From contig NZ_WHOA01000169.1 of the NCBI RefSeq assembly GCF_013141715.1, forward strand, positions 1 through 62,826: a stretch of 62,826 bases of DNA, written 5' to 3'. Shown in pieces: positions 51,434-59,477 of this stretch. The notes beneath the pieces were generated by a model that did no database searches, had not been told where the DNA came from, and worked only from the letters and a program-made list of their open reading frames with translations. Every line of letters begins with the position of its first letter. Position 1 is the stretch's first letter. A program made the position numbers and the translations under genes. The stretch is from Paenibacillus phytorum (GTDB lineage: Bacteria; Bacillota; Bacilli; Paenibacillales; NBRC-103111).

Positions 51434-53656
51434 TTGAACAAGAGCATTAAGATACTTTGCGATCGAATTATTAATTTTTTGCGATTGAATGTGGCATTAC
51501 TCTTAGCGTTATACATTGCTACTCTAGCATTATTTATTTTTATTCAATTCTCTCAAAATAGCAAGTCAGCATCTTTATGGATGAAGATCTTTGATAACAG
51601 ACTTAAGCAGATCGAAGAAAAGATTGATTCTAAAAGCGAAAGGATCCCATATGTCAACTATCTCAGTATTGGGATTGATGGAACGATAGACGAATCAACA
51701 GCTGGCTTTCTGAAAGGAATTAAGCTAAATGCTAACGGTTTGTTCGCGAAAATAAACAATTTGAAACCTAATGAGGTCAAAATTATTATTTATCCTGATA
51801 TGGTAGACGGTATTCAACGCGTTCATTTTGTGAAACGGTATTCAAATCACTATGTCGTCTATTCGTTCGATGCAAAAAACTTTTTCCCTGAATTTTCGAT
51901 TAGCGATTCAGAGTTGATCATGGAAACGCAGGGGGTAATTTGGTATTCAAGCAATTCGCGAAATATTGGTAATGGATATGAGAAATCGTTTCTTAGTGTG
52001 AAGTCAGGTCAGTTCTATATGACAATATCCAAAGGCCAGACTGGTATTAATCATACAAGTATCGTCGTCGTGTATAATATTACTTTTCAAGTAGAAGCAT
52101 TTTTGGCATCTGCGCTACTATTGTTGGCCGTATTAATTGGATTGAACCGCCGAATAAAAAAAATACTCGGAGACTTTGTATTGTTGAAAAGTGAACAGCA
52201 ATCTCTTGGGAATTTTATAAATACGTTGTCTAATAATGTCATTACTCGTCAAGTGAATTTACTTTCGAATTTAGTAGATGCAAATACGGTAAATCGGGAT
52301 TTTATACGAAATGAAAGAGAGGGACAATTACAATTCGAAGAAAATAAACGCTATAAAATGCTAATTGAAAAATACGTGGATGAAATATTATTTTTATTTG
52401 ATACGATACAATCTCAAAGCAAAATATTAGAAACGACGATTGAAAATATTTCTGATGCGTTTACCGTTTATGATAATCAAGGAAAGCTTATTCTCATTAA
52501 TGCTGAGGCGCGTAAACTTTATCATATGTTTGATGAAATAAAAAACATAGAAAATGTGTATGACGCATTAGAATATTTTGATATGCAAGGGAACATCATT
52601 CCACAAGAAAACCATCCCATCTTCAGAGCCTTACGAGGTGAAAAGGTTCGGAATGACCTGGTTATCATAAGGCAGCCGGATAAGGAACAGATCACTGAAA
52701 TTAATGCAACACCAGTCTATGAAGAAGATGGAAATTTTGCTTACGTTGCGTTATTTCATCGTGATATCACAGAGATTTATGAGAATCAAATGATGTTTAA
52801 GAGACAGCAAGAACAATTGCTTCATAATGAAATTGAGAAAAACGAAGCGCTGCAAAAAGCAATGCAAATGAAGGACGAATTCTTTGCTCTCGTTTCACAT
52901 GAGTTTAGGACGCCTATAGGCGTTATTTCTGCAGCTATTCAAGCGATGGAATTTAAATGTAAAGATGAATTGTCGCAGAAAGCAAGAGGGTATCTCAATA
53001 TGATCCGACTTAACTCGAATAGGCAATTAAAGTTGGTTAATAATATTTTAGATTTGACGCATGCTGAATCCGGAAATATGAGAATTGTGAAGAAAAATGT
53101 TGACATTATTAAATTATCAGAGTCAATCACCGATTCTGTTCGAACCTATACCGAGCAAAAAGGAATTAAATTGCTCTTTACCACAACAATAGAAGAGATG
53201 GTTGTTGGAATTGATGTTGAAAAATATGAACGTATTCTGTTGAATCTACTTTCAAATGCAATTAAATTTACAACAAGCCAAAAGACAGTTATCGTTAAAA
53301 TTTCTCGGAAAATTGTTAGAGGAAAGTATAATTTAAGTATTCAAGTCAAAGATCAAGGGATCGGTATTCCGATTGATAAGCAGAAAATTATTTTTGAAAG
53401 GTTCGGACAGGCAGACAGTTCGCTTACACGACCAGCTGAAGGTACAGGACTGGGGTTAACGCTTGTAAAGATGATTGTGGAATTAATGGGTGGAGCAATT
53501 CAATTAGAAAGTAAAGAAAATAGAGGTGCCAAGTTTATTGTGTTATTTCCAATGGAAAGTGTGCAAAAAATTCCAATGGAACAAATTGAAGAACCAATAT
53601 CGGATGTCAGATTGCTTCAGGCGAGTGCGATTGAGTTTTCAGATGTCTATGTGTAA
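51434..53656 (+). CDS. PAS-containing sensor histidine kinase, orphan
   Basis: 740 residues from TTG 51434 after AAGGAG. Helix 1 is LNVALLLALYIATLALFIFI, the extracellular region about 40-215, and helix 2 EAFLASALLLLAVLIGL. A coiled linker, a PAS domain (TTIENISDAFTVYDNQGKLI, YVALFHRDITEIYE), HisKA with His489 (FALVSHEFRTPIG) and an HATPase (NLLSNAIKFT, DQGIGIP, GTGLGLTL) follow. There is no receiver domain and no response-regulator gene adjacent. Coupling to the upstream binding protein suggests a LuxP/LuxQ-like receptor pair. AT-rich base use marks it as likely acquired. Confidence 0.92.
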   Translation: MNKSIKILCDRIINFLRLNVALLLALYIATLALFIFIQFSQNSKSASLWMKIFDNRLKQIEEKIDSKSERIPYVNYLSIGIDGTIDESTAGFLKGIKLNANGLFAKINNLKPNEVKIIIYPDMVDGIQRVHFVKRYSNHYVVYSFDAKNFFPEFSISDSELIMETQGVIWYSSNSRNIGNGYEKSFLSVKSGQFYMTISKGQTGINHTSIVVVYNITFQVEAFLASALLLLAVLIGLNRRIKKILGDFVLLKSEQQSLGNFINTLSNNVITRQVNLLSNLVDANTVNRDFIRNEREGQLQFEENKRYKMLIEKYVDEILFLFDTIQSQSKILETTIENISDAFTVYDNQGKLILINAEARKLYHMFDEIKNIENVYDALEYFDMQGNIIPQENHPIFRALRGEKVRNDLVIIRQPDKEQITEINATPVYEEDGNFAYVALFHRDITEIYENQMMFKRQQEQLLHNEIEKNEALQKAMQMKDEFFALVSHEFRTPIGVISAAIQAMEFKCKDELSQKARGYLNMIRLNSNRQLKLVNNILDLTHAESGNMRIVKKNVDIIKLSESITDSVRTYTEQKGIKLLFTTTIEEMVVGIDVEKYERILLNLLSNAIKFTTSQKTVIVKISRKIVRGKYNLSIQVKDQGIGIPIDKQKIIFERFGQADSSLTRPAEGTGLGLTLVKMIVELMGGAIQLESKENRGAKFIVLFPMESVQKIPMEQIEEPISDVRLLQASAIEFSDVYV

Positions 53657-53687
53657 GGGTGTTGATGGAGTAACGAAATCGCATGAA

Positions 53688-53716
53688 CGAAAAGGGATCT
53701 AACCAGCTCCTTTTCG
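53688..53716 (+). terminator. Hairpin after the histidine kinase gene
   Basis: CGAAAAGG (53688-53695) pairs with CCTTTTCG (53709-53716). Flanking AACGAAATCGC and GCGATTTAGTTTCGT form a larger imperfect inverted repeat. There is no T-run, so termination is not certain. Confidence 0.45.
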
Positions 53717-53798
53717 CGCCTCTATTAATCGCGATTTAGTTTCGTCCTCGGGTAATATTAATTACGCCATATATATGACGGGGATCTATCCTACGTAG

Positions 53799-54002
53799 TC
53801 GACGCCAACTTCAGTTACTTCTAATAATGATAGTTACATTGCATATAAGAATACCCCACTGGTTACAACGTCTTCAAACAGCGTTCTTGCCAATGACAGC
53901 AGCAGCGCAACAGCTGCATTCGTAGTAGCTGCGCCAGCGCACGGTACGCTCGGCACCGAATCGTCAGCCTGTCGTGCAGATCATGAAAATAAAAATCCAT
54001 AA
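53799..54002 (+). pseudogene. Fragment of a cadherin-like/VCBS-type repeat protein
   Basis: A 67-codon stretch after an in-frame TAG (53796-53798), with no start codon or ribosome site, reads NNDSYIAYKNTPLVTTSSNS, then VLANDSSSATAAF and APAHGTLGT. This is the recognisable pattern of bacterial cadherin-like repeats (NDSYxxxxNTPL, GVLANDS, PxHGTL). It ends at TAA 54000-54002. It is a relic of a surface adhesin-type gene, left in the region between the kinase gene and the second rlmH 3' end. Confidence 0.6.
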
Positions 54003-54066
54003 GAACATCAACGAAGGAGCATGCCGCGGCAGCTCCTTTAGCATTTTTCGCCGTTATGACCGTTAA

Positions 54067-54093
54067 GGTGAACCTTACCATAAGTAAGGCTAA
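54067..54093. other. Right rlmH 3'-end repeat (attachment-site-like)
   Basis: GGTGAACCTTACCATAAGTA and the following AGGCTAA encode G-E-P-Y-H-K-stop in one frame and match 49749-49776 except for four differences. Weaker similarity continues downstream (TTTGG, GCATCGAA in both). No rlmH body precedes it. Confidence 0.5.
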
Positions 54094-54160
54094 TTGTTTG
54101 GATAAAACTGCATCGAAACAAGGAGATGAATACAAAATTGCAAATGCGCGTTAAACCTAA

Positions 54161-54199
54161 AAAGGACCGTCAGGATGATCTCTCCTGACGGTTTTTCTT
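54161..54199. terminator. Terminator, repeated unit (copy 2)
   Basis: ACCGTCAGG (54166-54174) pairs with CCTGACGGT (54184-54192). There is TTTTTCTTT on the plus strand and CCTTTTT on the minus strand. It can end the minus-strand SLH-like gene. Nearly identical to 13296-13334. Confidence 0.8.
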
Positions 54200-54202
54200 T
54201 AA

Positions 54203-55540
54203 TTATTTAAAATCGCCTAACAAATAATTGTAGAAGGGTTCGTCCACCCAGAACTTGTAGGAGTCGACGTTCAAGCTGGCATTAATTTTCTTTAGGCCAG
54301 TAACGACATCGTCAGATTTATCGCTGAGGGAGAAGGACTGTGCATAATAATGGCCCTTACTGACTTTATTATTAGCAATCACTTTATAGTCTTTCACATC
54401 GGTTAATGAATAGTAGAGTGGCTGCCACCAGGAAGAATAAATAAGTCCTGTCTCGTCTTTACTGTTCTTTTTAGCATATTGGAAAATGACCTGCTGGAAC
54501 TTGTCCTTTTGCTCGGCGTTATCGAATTCGAACTCAATGTCATATTCCTTGGCGTAGGCTATGAAATTGCCGTTCTCGATTTGGACGACTTGATAATCGT
54601 CGGTTTGTGTCGGCTCGCCCCATTCTTTCAAATAGATGAAAGCAGATGTTTTAGGCTCCAGCTGTACTCTCGCTTGGATGTTCTCGCTGCGCAGCAGTCC
54701 GATTAACTGAATCGCATGTGTAATATCAGAATGTCCATAGGTGAGAGAAAGCTTTGGATCAAAGTTCGCATCGAAACGAGAATCTTTCAAGTTGTAGCCG
54801 GTAACTAGATTCTTTTTCAAGGCTTCATCGAAGTCAGCACGCAAATCCGTTGATGAGATAAGATCCTCCGTACGCCAGGTATCATTAATTTTGCGGAAAA
54901 TATCATCATCGGAAGTCGTTCCTATATAGTGCTTGTATTGTCCTTGGAAAGTAAGAATCTTACCCAGCAATTCGTTCGCAAAGCTTTCGCCAGCCGCAGC
55001 ATCCGCTTTGAAATCGGAGGAGACGAGGCCAGTATCAATAGCGGCGGCCAGCTCTTGGGCGGCCTGCAGCGTTAGTTGATTGTTTTGATCGTAGTCAATA
55101 TGTACTTTAGCCAGAGCGGCTTTGATTTTATCCTTTGGATATGTATATGCGAGTTCTTTCAAGCCGGCGGCTTTTAAAGCGATGAAAGTTGCCTGCAGCT
55201 GGGTAAGCGGCTGATCACCCTGCAGCTTGCCTTCGGATAGAATGCCTTTTTCGTGCAAAGCAAGCGCTGCTTTGTAATAAGGGCTATCCTTTTGCAAGTC
55301 TGTAAATACATTGGTCTGATCTTTCGCTTCAGCCTTCAAGATGCGGTCAACTGCGATAACGAAATCGCCCTTTGTTAAGGAGTCTGACAAGCTGATGGTA
55401 TACTGGTTTTTCAAGAACTGTTTGTAGGAGACTGCGGAATCACTCGCTTCAGCGGCAGAGCTTAATGTGCTCACAGAGGAGAAGAGGACGGCTGTTAAAA
55501 CAGCTATTTGCAAAGACTTGCGGGATTTCAATGGTTTCAT
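54203..55540 (-). CDS. Secreted protein with SLH-like N-terminal repeats
   Basis: 445 residues. The signal peptide ends near SSAAEA. Residues 35-170 contain degenerate S-layer-homology repeats (LTKGDFVIAVDRILKAEA, YYKAALALHEKGILSEGKL, LTQLQATFIALKAAGL). The C-terminal 270 residues are of unknown function (LLRSENIQARVQLEPKT, ARYAKEYD-like region). Similar proteins are exported and wall-associated in Paenibacillus. GGAGGTG lies upstream of ATG 55540. It is divergent from the nucleoside operon. Confidence 0.75.
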   Translation of the reverse strand: MKPLKSRKSLQIAVLTAVLFSSVSTLSSAAEASDSAVSYKQFLKNQYTISLSDSLTKGDFVIAVDRILKAEAKDQTNVFTDLQKDSPYYKAALALHEKGILSEGKLQGDQPLTQLQATFIALKAAGLKELAYTYPKDKIKAALAKVHIDYDQNNQLTLQAAQELAAAIDTGLVSSDFKADAAAGESFANELLGKILTFQGQYKHYIGTTSDDDIFRKINDTWRTEDLISSTDLRADFDEALKKNLVTGYNLKDSRFDANFDPKLSLTYGHSDITHAIQLIGLLRSENIQARVQLEPKTSAFIYLKEWGEPTQTDDYQVVQIENGNFIAYAKEYDIEFEFDNAEQKDKFQQVIFQYAKKNSKDETGLIYSSWWQPLYYSLTDVKDYKVIANNKVSKGHYYAQSFSLSDKSDDVVTGLKKINASLNVDSYKFWVDEPFYNYLLGDFK

Positions 55541-55596
55541 AAAAATAAAACACCTCCGGATTTTTTAATTCATATAGGAATAGTATGGTTTATTGA

Positions 55597-55625
55597 AATA
55601 TATCAGTTAAGCCTATAGGTGTCAA
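55597..55625 (-). promoter_or_regulatory. Promoter of the SLH-like gene
   Basis: On the minus strand, TTGACA (55625-55620), a 17-base spacer containing CCTATAGG, and TATATT (55602-55597). Confidence 0.65.
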
Positions 55626-55650
55626 TAAATAATGGTTGTCGTTTTTATTC

Positions 55651-55679
55651 TTGACATGACCTATGGAATCTACTACTAT
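55651..55679 (+). promoter_or_regulatory. Promoter of the nucleoside transport operon
   Basis: -35 TTGACA (55651-55656), a 17-base spacer and -10 TACTAT (55674-55679). No purine riboswitch is visible in the leader. Confidence 0.65.
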
Positions 55680-55761
55680 CAGTCTTAGTTGAAAAGTCGC
55701 ACTTTGTCGAATAGGATAAGAAAATCTTTGATAAAAACAGATCAAAAGGGGAGAGCCACAC

Positions 55762-56823
55762 ATGAAAAAAACGTTATTTTCCATTTTCGCCGTTACATTA
55801 ATGCTGACTGGCTGCGGCACCGCTAAAAATGATACAGCAGCTCCAGCAGCTACGAAAGCTCCAGCAGCTACGAAAGCTGCAGAAGCAACAAAAGCGCCTG
55901 AAACGAAATCATCCAAAAAAATCATTCTAATAACACCAGAAAAAATCGGTGTGAACCCTTTCTTTGCTCAAGAGGATGAGGGTGTTAAAAAAGCAGGTAA
56001 AGAATTTGGCGTTGATGTGAAAACAGTAGAATCTACGGATGCCAGCGCGATTGAACAAAACCTGCGTGCTGCTGTTGCAGATAATTATGATCTTATTATT
56101 ACCAGCTCCTTTGAATCCGAGGATGCTTTGAAAAAGGTAGCTGCTGAAAATCCAAAGAAATCTTTTGCTATTATTGATACAGTAGTTGATTTGCCCAACG
56201 TTAGAAGCGTAGTATTCCGTGAACACGAGGCAGCCTACTTGCTTGGTGCGGCTGCGGGTCTTGCAACTAAGAAAAATGTTGTCGGTATGGTGGCAGCAGT
56301 TGATATTCCTTTGATCAAAAAATACACAGTCGGTTTCCAAGAAGGTTTGAAATCTACGAATCCGAATGCAAAATTCATCGTCAACTATGTAGGAAGCTTC
56401 ACGGATCCAGCAAAAGCGAAAGAGCTGGCATTGACGCAATTCTCTCAAGGAGCAGACTTCATCGCAGCAGCATCAGCTGTAGGCGATTTGGGCGTGTTCG
56501 AAGCGGCTAAGGAAAAAGGCTTCTACACATCCGGTCAAGATATCGACCGTACAGTGACGGATCCTGAGCACATCGTTCTCTCTCAATTGAAAGGTACAGA
56601 CAGCGTTGCTTACCAAACTGTGAAAGATTTCGTAAATGGAACCTTTAAATTTGGCGCTGTGGATTACGGCTTGAAAGAAGACGGTGTTGGTCTTACTTTC
56701 GTAACAAAAGAAAGCAAATCCAAACTAAGTCCATTTATTGGACAAGACGTTGTGACTAAAGTTAAAGCCATCAAAGACGATATCGTAGCTGGCAAAGTTA
56801 CAGTTCCGAATCCTCTTAAATAG
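55762..56823 (+). CDS. BMP-family nucleoside-binding lipoprotein
   Basis: 353 residues. The lipobox is LMLTGC, with Cys20 as the lipidated residue. An Ala/Thr/Lys linker with tandem ATKAPAATKA units follows, then the BMP (PnrA/NupN) fold: ITPEKIGVNPFFAQEDEGVK, VRSVVFREHEAAYLLGAAAG, GFQEGLKSTNP and SGQDIDRTVTDPEHIVLSQL. It binds a nucleoside for the ATPase and permeases that follow, as in B. subtilis NupNOPQ. GGGGAGAG precedes ATG. An intercistronic hairpin follows and may keep this message more abundant than the transporter genes. Confidence 0.92.
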   Translation: MKKTLFSIFAVTLMLTGCGTAKNDTAAPAATKAPAATKAAEATKAPETKSSKKIILITPEKIGVNPFFAQEDEGVKKAGKEFGVDVKTVESTDASAIEQNLRAAVADNYDLIITSSFESEDALKKVAAENPKKSFAIIDTVVDLPNVRSVVFREHEAAYLLGAAAGLATKKNVVGMVAAVDIPLIKKYTVGFQEGLKSTNPNAKFIVNYVGSFTDPAKAKELALTQFSQGADFIAAASAVGDLGVFEAAKEKGFYTSGQDIDRTVTDPEHIVLSQLKGTDSVAYQTVKDFVNGTFKFGAVDYGLKEDGVGLTFVTKESKSKLSPFIGQDVVTKVKAIKDDIVAGKVTVPNPLK

Positions 56824-56854
56824 TAGTACGTCCTTATAATCATAATATGACCCT

Positions 56855-56886
56855 GGAAACTGTTTACGGCGACGTAGGCAGTTTCC
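56855..56886 (+). other. Intercistronic hairpin behind the binding-protein gene
   Basis: GGAAACTG (56855-56862) with TACG pairs with CGTA and CAGTTTCC (56879-56886). There is no T-run, so it is more likely an mRNA-stabilising or partial attenuation hairpin than a full terminator. Confidence 0.6.
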
Positions 56887-56917
56887 GCATTTCTAGGAAA
56901 GGAGTGCGAAACCCGTT

Positions 56918-58417
56918 ATGCTGCTTCAAATGAACCAAATTACCAAAACCTATGGAAGCTTGACAGCCAACTCCAACGTAGATTTTTCGCTGCAAGAAGG
57001 TGAAATCCATGCGCTAGTCGGCGAGAATGGGGCAGGTAAAACAACCCTGATGCGCATCCTTTACGGAATGGAACAGCCAACGTCGGGCACGATTCTTTTA
57101 CGCGGAAGAAAGATCCAGTTCGTGAATCCTACGGATGCGATTCGTCATGGCATCGGTATGGTGCATCAGCATTTCATGCTGTTTCCTTCATTTACGGTGG
57201 CTGAAAATATTGTCATCGGCAATGAACCGCAAGTCGGCGTGAAGTTCGACCGAAAGAAAGCTGCCCTGCAAGTGAAGGCATTGTGTGACATGTATCGGCT
57301 ACCCATTGATCCACTCAGGAAAGTGGCTGATCTTCCGCTAGGATTACAACAGCGTGTTGAGATTTTGAAGGTGCTCTATCAAGGTGCGGATATTATTATT
57401 TTGGACGAGCCTACTGGTGTTTTGACACCGCTGGAAGCGAAAGAACTACTTGTCATTATGAAGAGCTTAGCGAGCCAGGGTAAAAGCTTCATTGTCATCA
57501 CGCACAAATTACATGAGGTCATGGAAGTTGCGGACCGAGTTACGGTGCTTCGAGACGGTAAAATCAGAGGGACTGTAAATACTTCGGCAACTAACGCTGA
57601 AGAACTTTCTAGATTAATGGTAGGAAGAGAACTGGTGCAAACGAGCAAAAGTGCCGCAAGATTTGGTGAAACGGTTCTCGAAGTGAAAGAGATTACCATT
57701 CAAGGCAAGAAAGGAAAGCCAGTGTTGGAACGTGTCAGTCTTGAAGTGAAGGCTGGTGAGATCTTAGGCGTCGCTGGTATTTCCGGTAACGGACAGTCTG
57801 AGCTGATTCAAAGCATTACAGGGCTCCAACCGATTGATCAAGGTCACATTCGCTTGATGGGCAAGGAGATTACAAGTCGTTTGGTCCGTGAGATCAGAGA
57901 AAGCGGGCTTTCGCATATTCCAGAGGATCGTTACCAATGGGGGGCTGCCAAGGAAGGCAGCGTACTTGAAAACGGTACAATGGGACACCATAGAACGCAT
58001 CGGCGTAACGGATTTTTACAAGGCAAGTCGCTGCGAAATATGGTTGACGGCTTCATCCAGCAATTCCAGATAAAAACGGGTTCCCAGGATACGAAAGTCA
58101 AATTTCTGTCTGGAGGCAACCTTCAGAAACTGATTGTAGCCAGAGAAATTGCCCAAAAACAACCGTTCCTTATCGCAGCTGAACCCACGCGTGGCGTAGA
58201 TGTTGGAGCAATGGAAGTGATTCATGATGAGCTGTTGAAAAAACGTGATGAGCAGGGTGCGATTCTATTGGTATCTTCGGAATTGACGGAGATTCTTAAG
58301 CTTTCTGATCGCATTATCGTGATGTATGAAGGGCGTATTGCGGGAGAGCTGTCAGCGCAGCATGCGACTGAGGAGCAAATCAGTCTGTTGATGGCAGGAG
58401 GTCATTCCCATGCTTAA
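56918..58417 (+). CDS. Nucleoside ABC transporter ATPase (two fused nucleotide-binding domains)
   Basis: 499 residues, RbsA/NupO-like. The first domain has Walker A GENGAGKTTLM, a degenerate signature LPLGLQQRVEILK and LDEPTGVLTP. The second has GISGNGQSELI in place of a classic Walker A, the signature FLSGGNLQKLIVAREI, and AAEPTRGVDVGA. Degeneracy of the second Walker A is normal in the family. It overlaps the next permease gene by eight bases. Confidence 0.93.
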   Translation: MLLQMNQITKTYGSLTANSNVDFSLQEGEIHALVGENGAGKTTLMRILYGMEQPTSGTILLRGRKIQFVNPTDAIRHGIGMVHQHFMLFPSFTVAENIVIGNEPQVGVKFDRKKAALQVKALCDMYRLPIDPLRKVADLPLGLQQRVEILKVLYQGADIIILDEPTGVLTPLEAKELLVIMKSLASQGKSFIVITHKLHEVMEVADRVTVLRDGKIRGTVNTSATNAEELSRLMVGRELVQTSKSAARFGETVLEVKEITIQGKKGKPVLERVSLEVKAGEILGVAGISGNGQSELIQSITGLQPIDQGHIRLMGKEITSRLVREIRESGLSHIPEDRYQWGAAKEGSVLENGTMGHHRTHRRNGFLQGKSLRNMVDGFIQQFQIKTGSQDTKVKFLSGGNLQKLIVAREIAQKQPFLIAAEPTRGVDVGAMEVIHDELLKKRDEQGAILLVSSELTEILKLSDRIIVMYEGRIAGELSAQHATEEQISLLMAGGHSHA

Positions 58418-59477
58418 TTGGAAAGGAAACATTGGCGCGCTGCTTCAACCGCTTATTGCGGTATGTATCGGTTTACTAGGTGGAGCCATTGCCATCGTTT
58501 TGATTGGCGGTTCCATTTCGGACACATACGCACAAATGTGGAAAGGTGCTTTCGGCAATTTTTACTTTTTTACAAATACTTTGACGCGAGCGACACCTCT
58601 TATATTAGTTGGATTAGGCGTTTCAATAGCTTTCCGCGCCGGATTTTTCAACATGGGTTCTGAAGGTCAAATGATCCTTGGTGCTTTAACCAGCGCGATG
58701 ATTGCGCTCTATTTTCCTGGACCTGCACTTTTTAAATTATTCGCGGCACTGCTAGGCGGCATTGCTGTTGGCGGTATATGGTCAGCCTTTGCGGGTTGGC
58801 TTGATGCGCGATTTAAAATGAATTTGATTGTCACCACACTCTTGCTCAATTATATTGCGGCTTTGTTTGCGGGCTATTTGGTTGCCTATCCGCTCAAGGA
58901 TAAAACAGGTTCAGCTGCGCTCGCGCAAACGATGATGGTTGATAAAAGCATATGGCTGCCCAAGCTTTTCCAAGGGATGAGCATGCATGCGGGCTTCATC
59001 ATAGCCATTGTTTTGGCAGTTCTCTTATTCTTGTTTATTAAATACAGTGCTGCCGGTTACGAAATCCGCATGCTTGGCTACAATCCGTTGTTTGCCGCTT
59101 ATGGAGGCGTAAATCGTGGGAAATTAATGCTCGCGAGCATGTTCGCGAGTGGTGGCTTTGCTGGTCTTGCAGGCGCTGTCGAAGTGCTAGGCATGCAGTA
59201 TCGCTATACGGACGGCATGATAACGAATCCAGGCTTCGCTTGGTCCGGCATTATGGCTACGCTGCTTTCTGGCGCGCATCCGCTCGGTACAACTGTTGCT
59301 GCAGTCCTTCTGGCTGCATTGCAGACAGGCGGTATGGGTGTTGAACGGAACACGAGCATACCCCTCGAAATATCAAGTGTCATTCAGTCTCTCTTGATCT
59401 TGTTCGTCACGGCCAAGTTCAGTTATACCCTATGGAAACGCAGGAAAGGAGGGGGAAGCGGTGCAGCATCTTCTTGA
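58410..59477 (+). CDS. Nucleoside ABC transporter permease 1 (NupP-like)
   Basis: 355 residues with eight to ten hydrophobic segments. Family motifs are FRAGFFNMGSEGQMILGAL, ARFKMNLIVTTLLLNYIAAL and GYNPLFAAYGGVNRGKLM (cytoplasmic coupling region). ATG 58410 lies eight bases inside the ATPase gene, with GCAGGAGG upstream. The downstream permease overlaps by 17 bases, indicating tight translational coupling. Confidence 0.93.
   Translation: MLNWKGNIGALLQPLIAVCIGLLGGAIAIVLIGGSISDTYAQMWKGAFGNFYFFTNTLTRATPLILVGLGVSIAFRAGFFNMGSEGQMILGALTSAMIALYFPGPALFKLFAALLGGIAVGGIWSAFAGWLDARFKMNLIVTTLLLNYIAALFAGYLVAYPLKDKTGSAALAQTMMVDKSIWLPKLFQGMSMHAGFIIAIVLAVLLFLFIKYSAAGYEIRMLGYNPLFAAYGGVNRGKLMLASMFASGGFAGLAGAVEVLGMQYRYTDGMITNPGFAWSGIMATLLSGAHPLGTTVAAVLLAALQTGGMGVERNTSIPLEISSVIQSLLILFVTAKFSYTLWKRRKGGGSGAASS

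Noticed and set aside
49749..54093. A complete SCC element with its own recombinase
   Set aside because: No ccr or other recombinase gene is present between the repeats; only the repeat arrangement is retained as a finding.
55626..55761. Purine riboswitch considered upstream of the nucleoside operon
   Set aside because: The conserved purine-aptamer junction and loop sequences are not visible.
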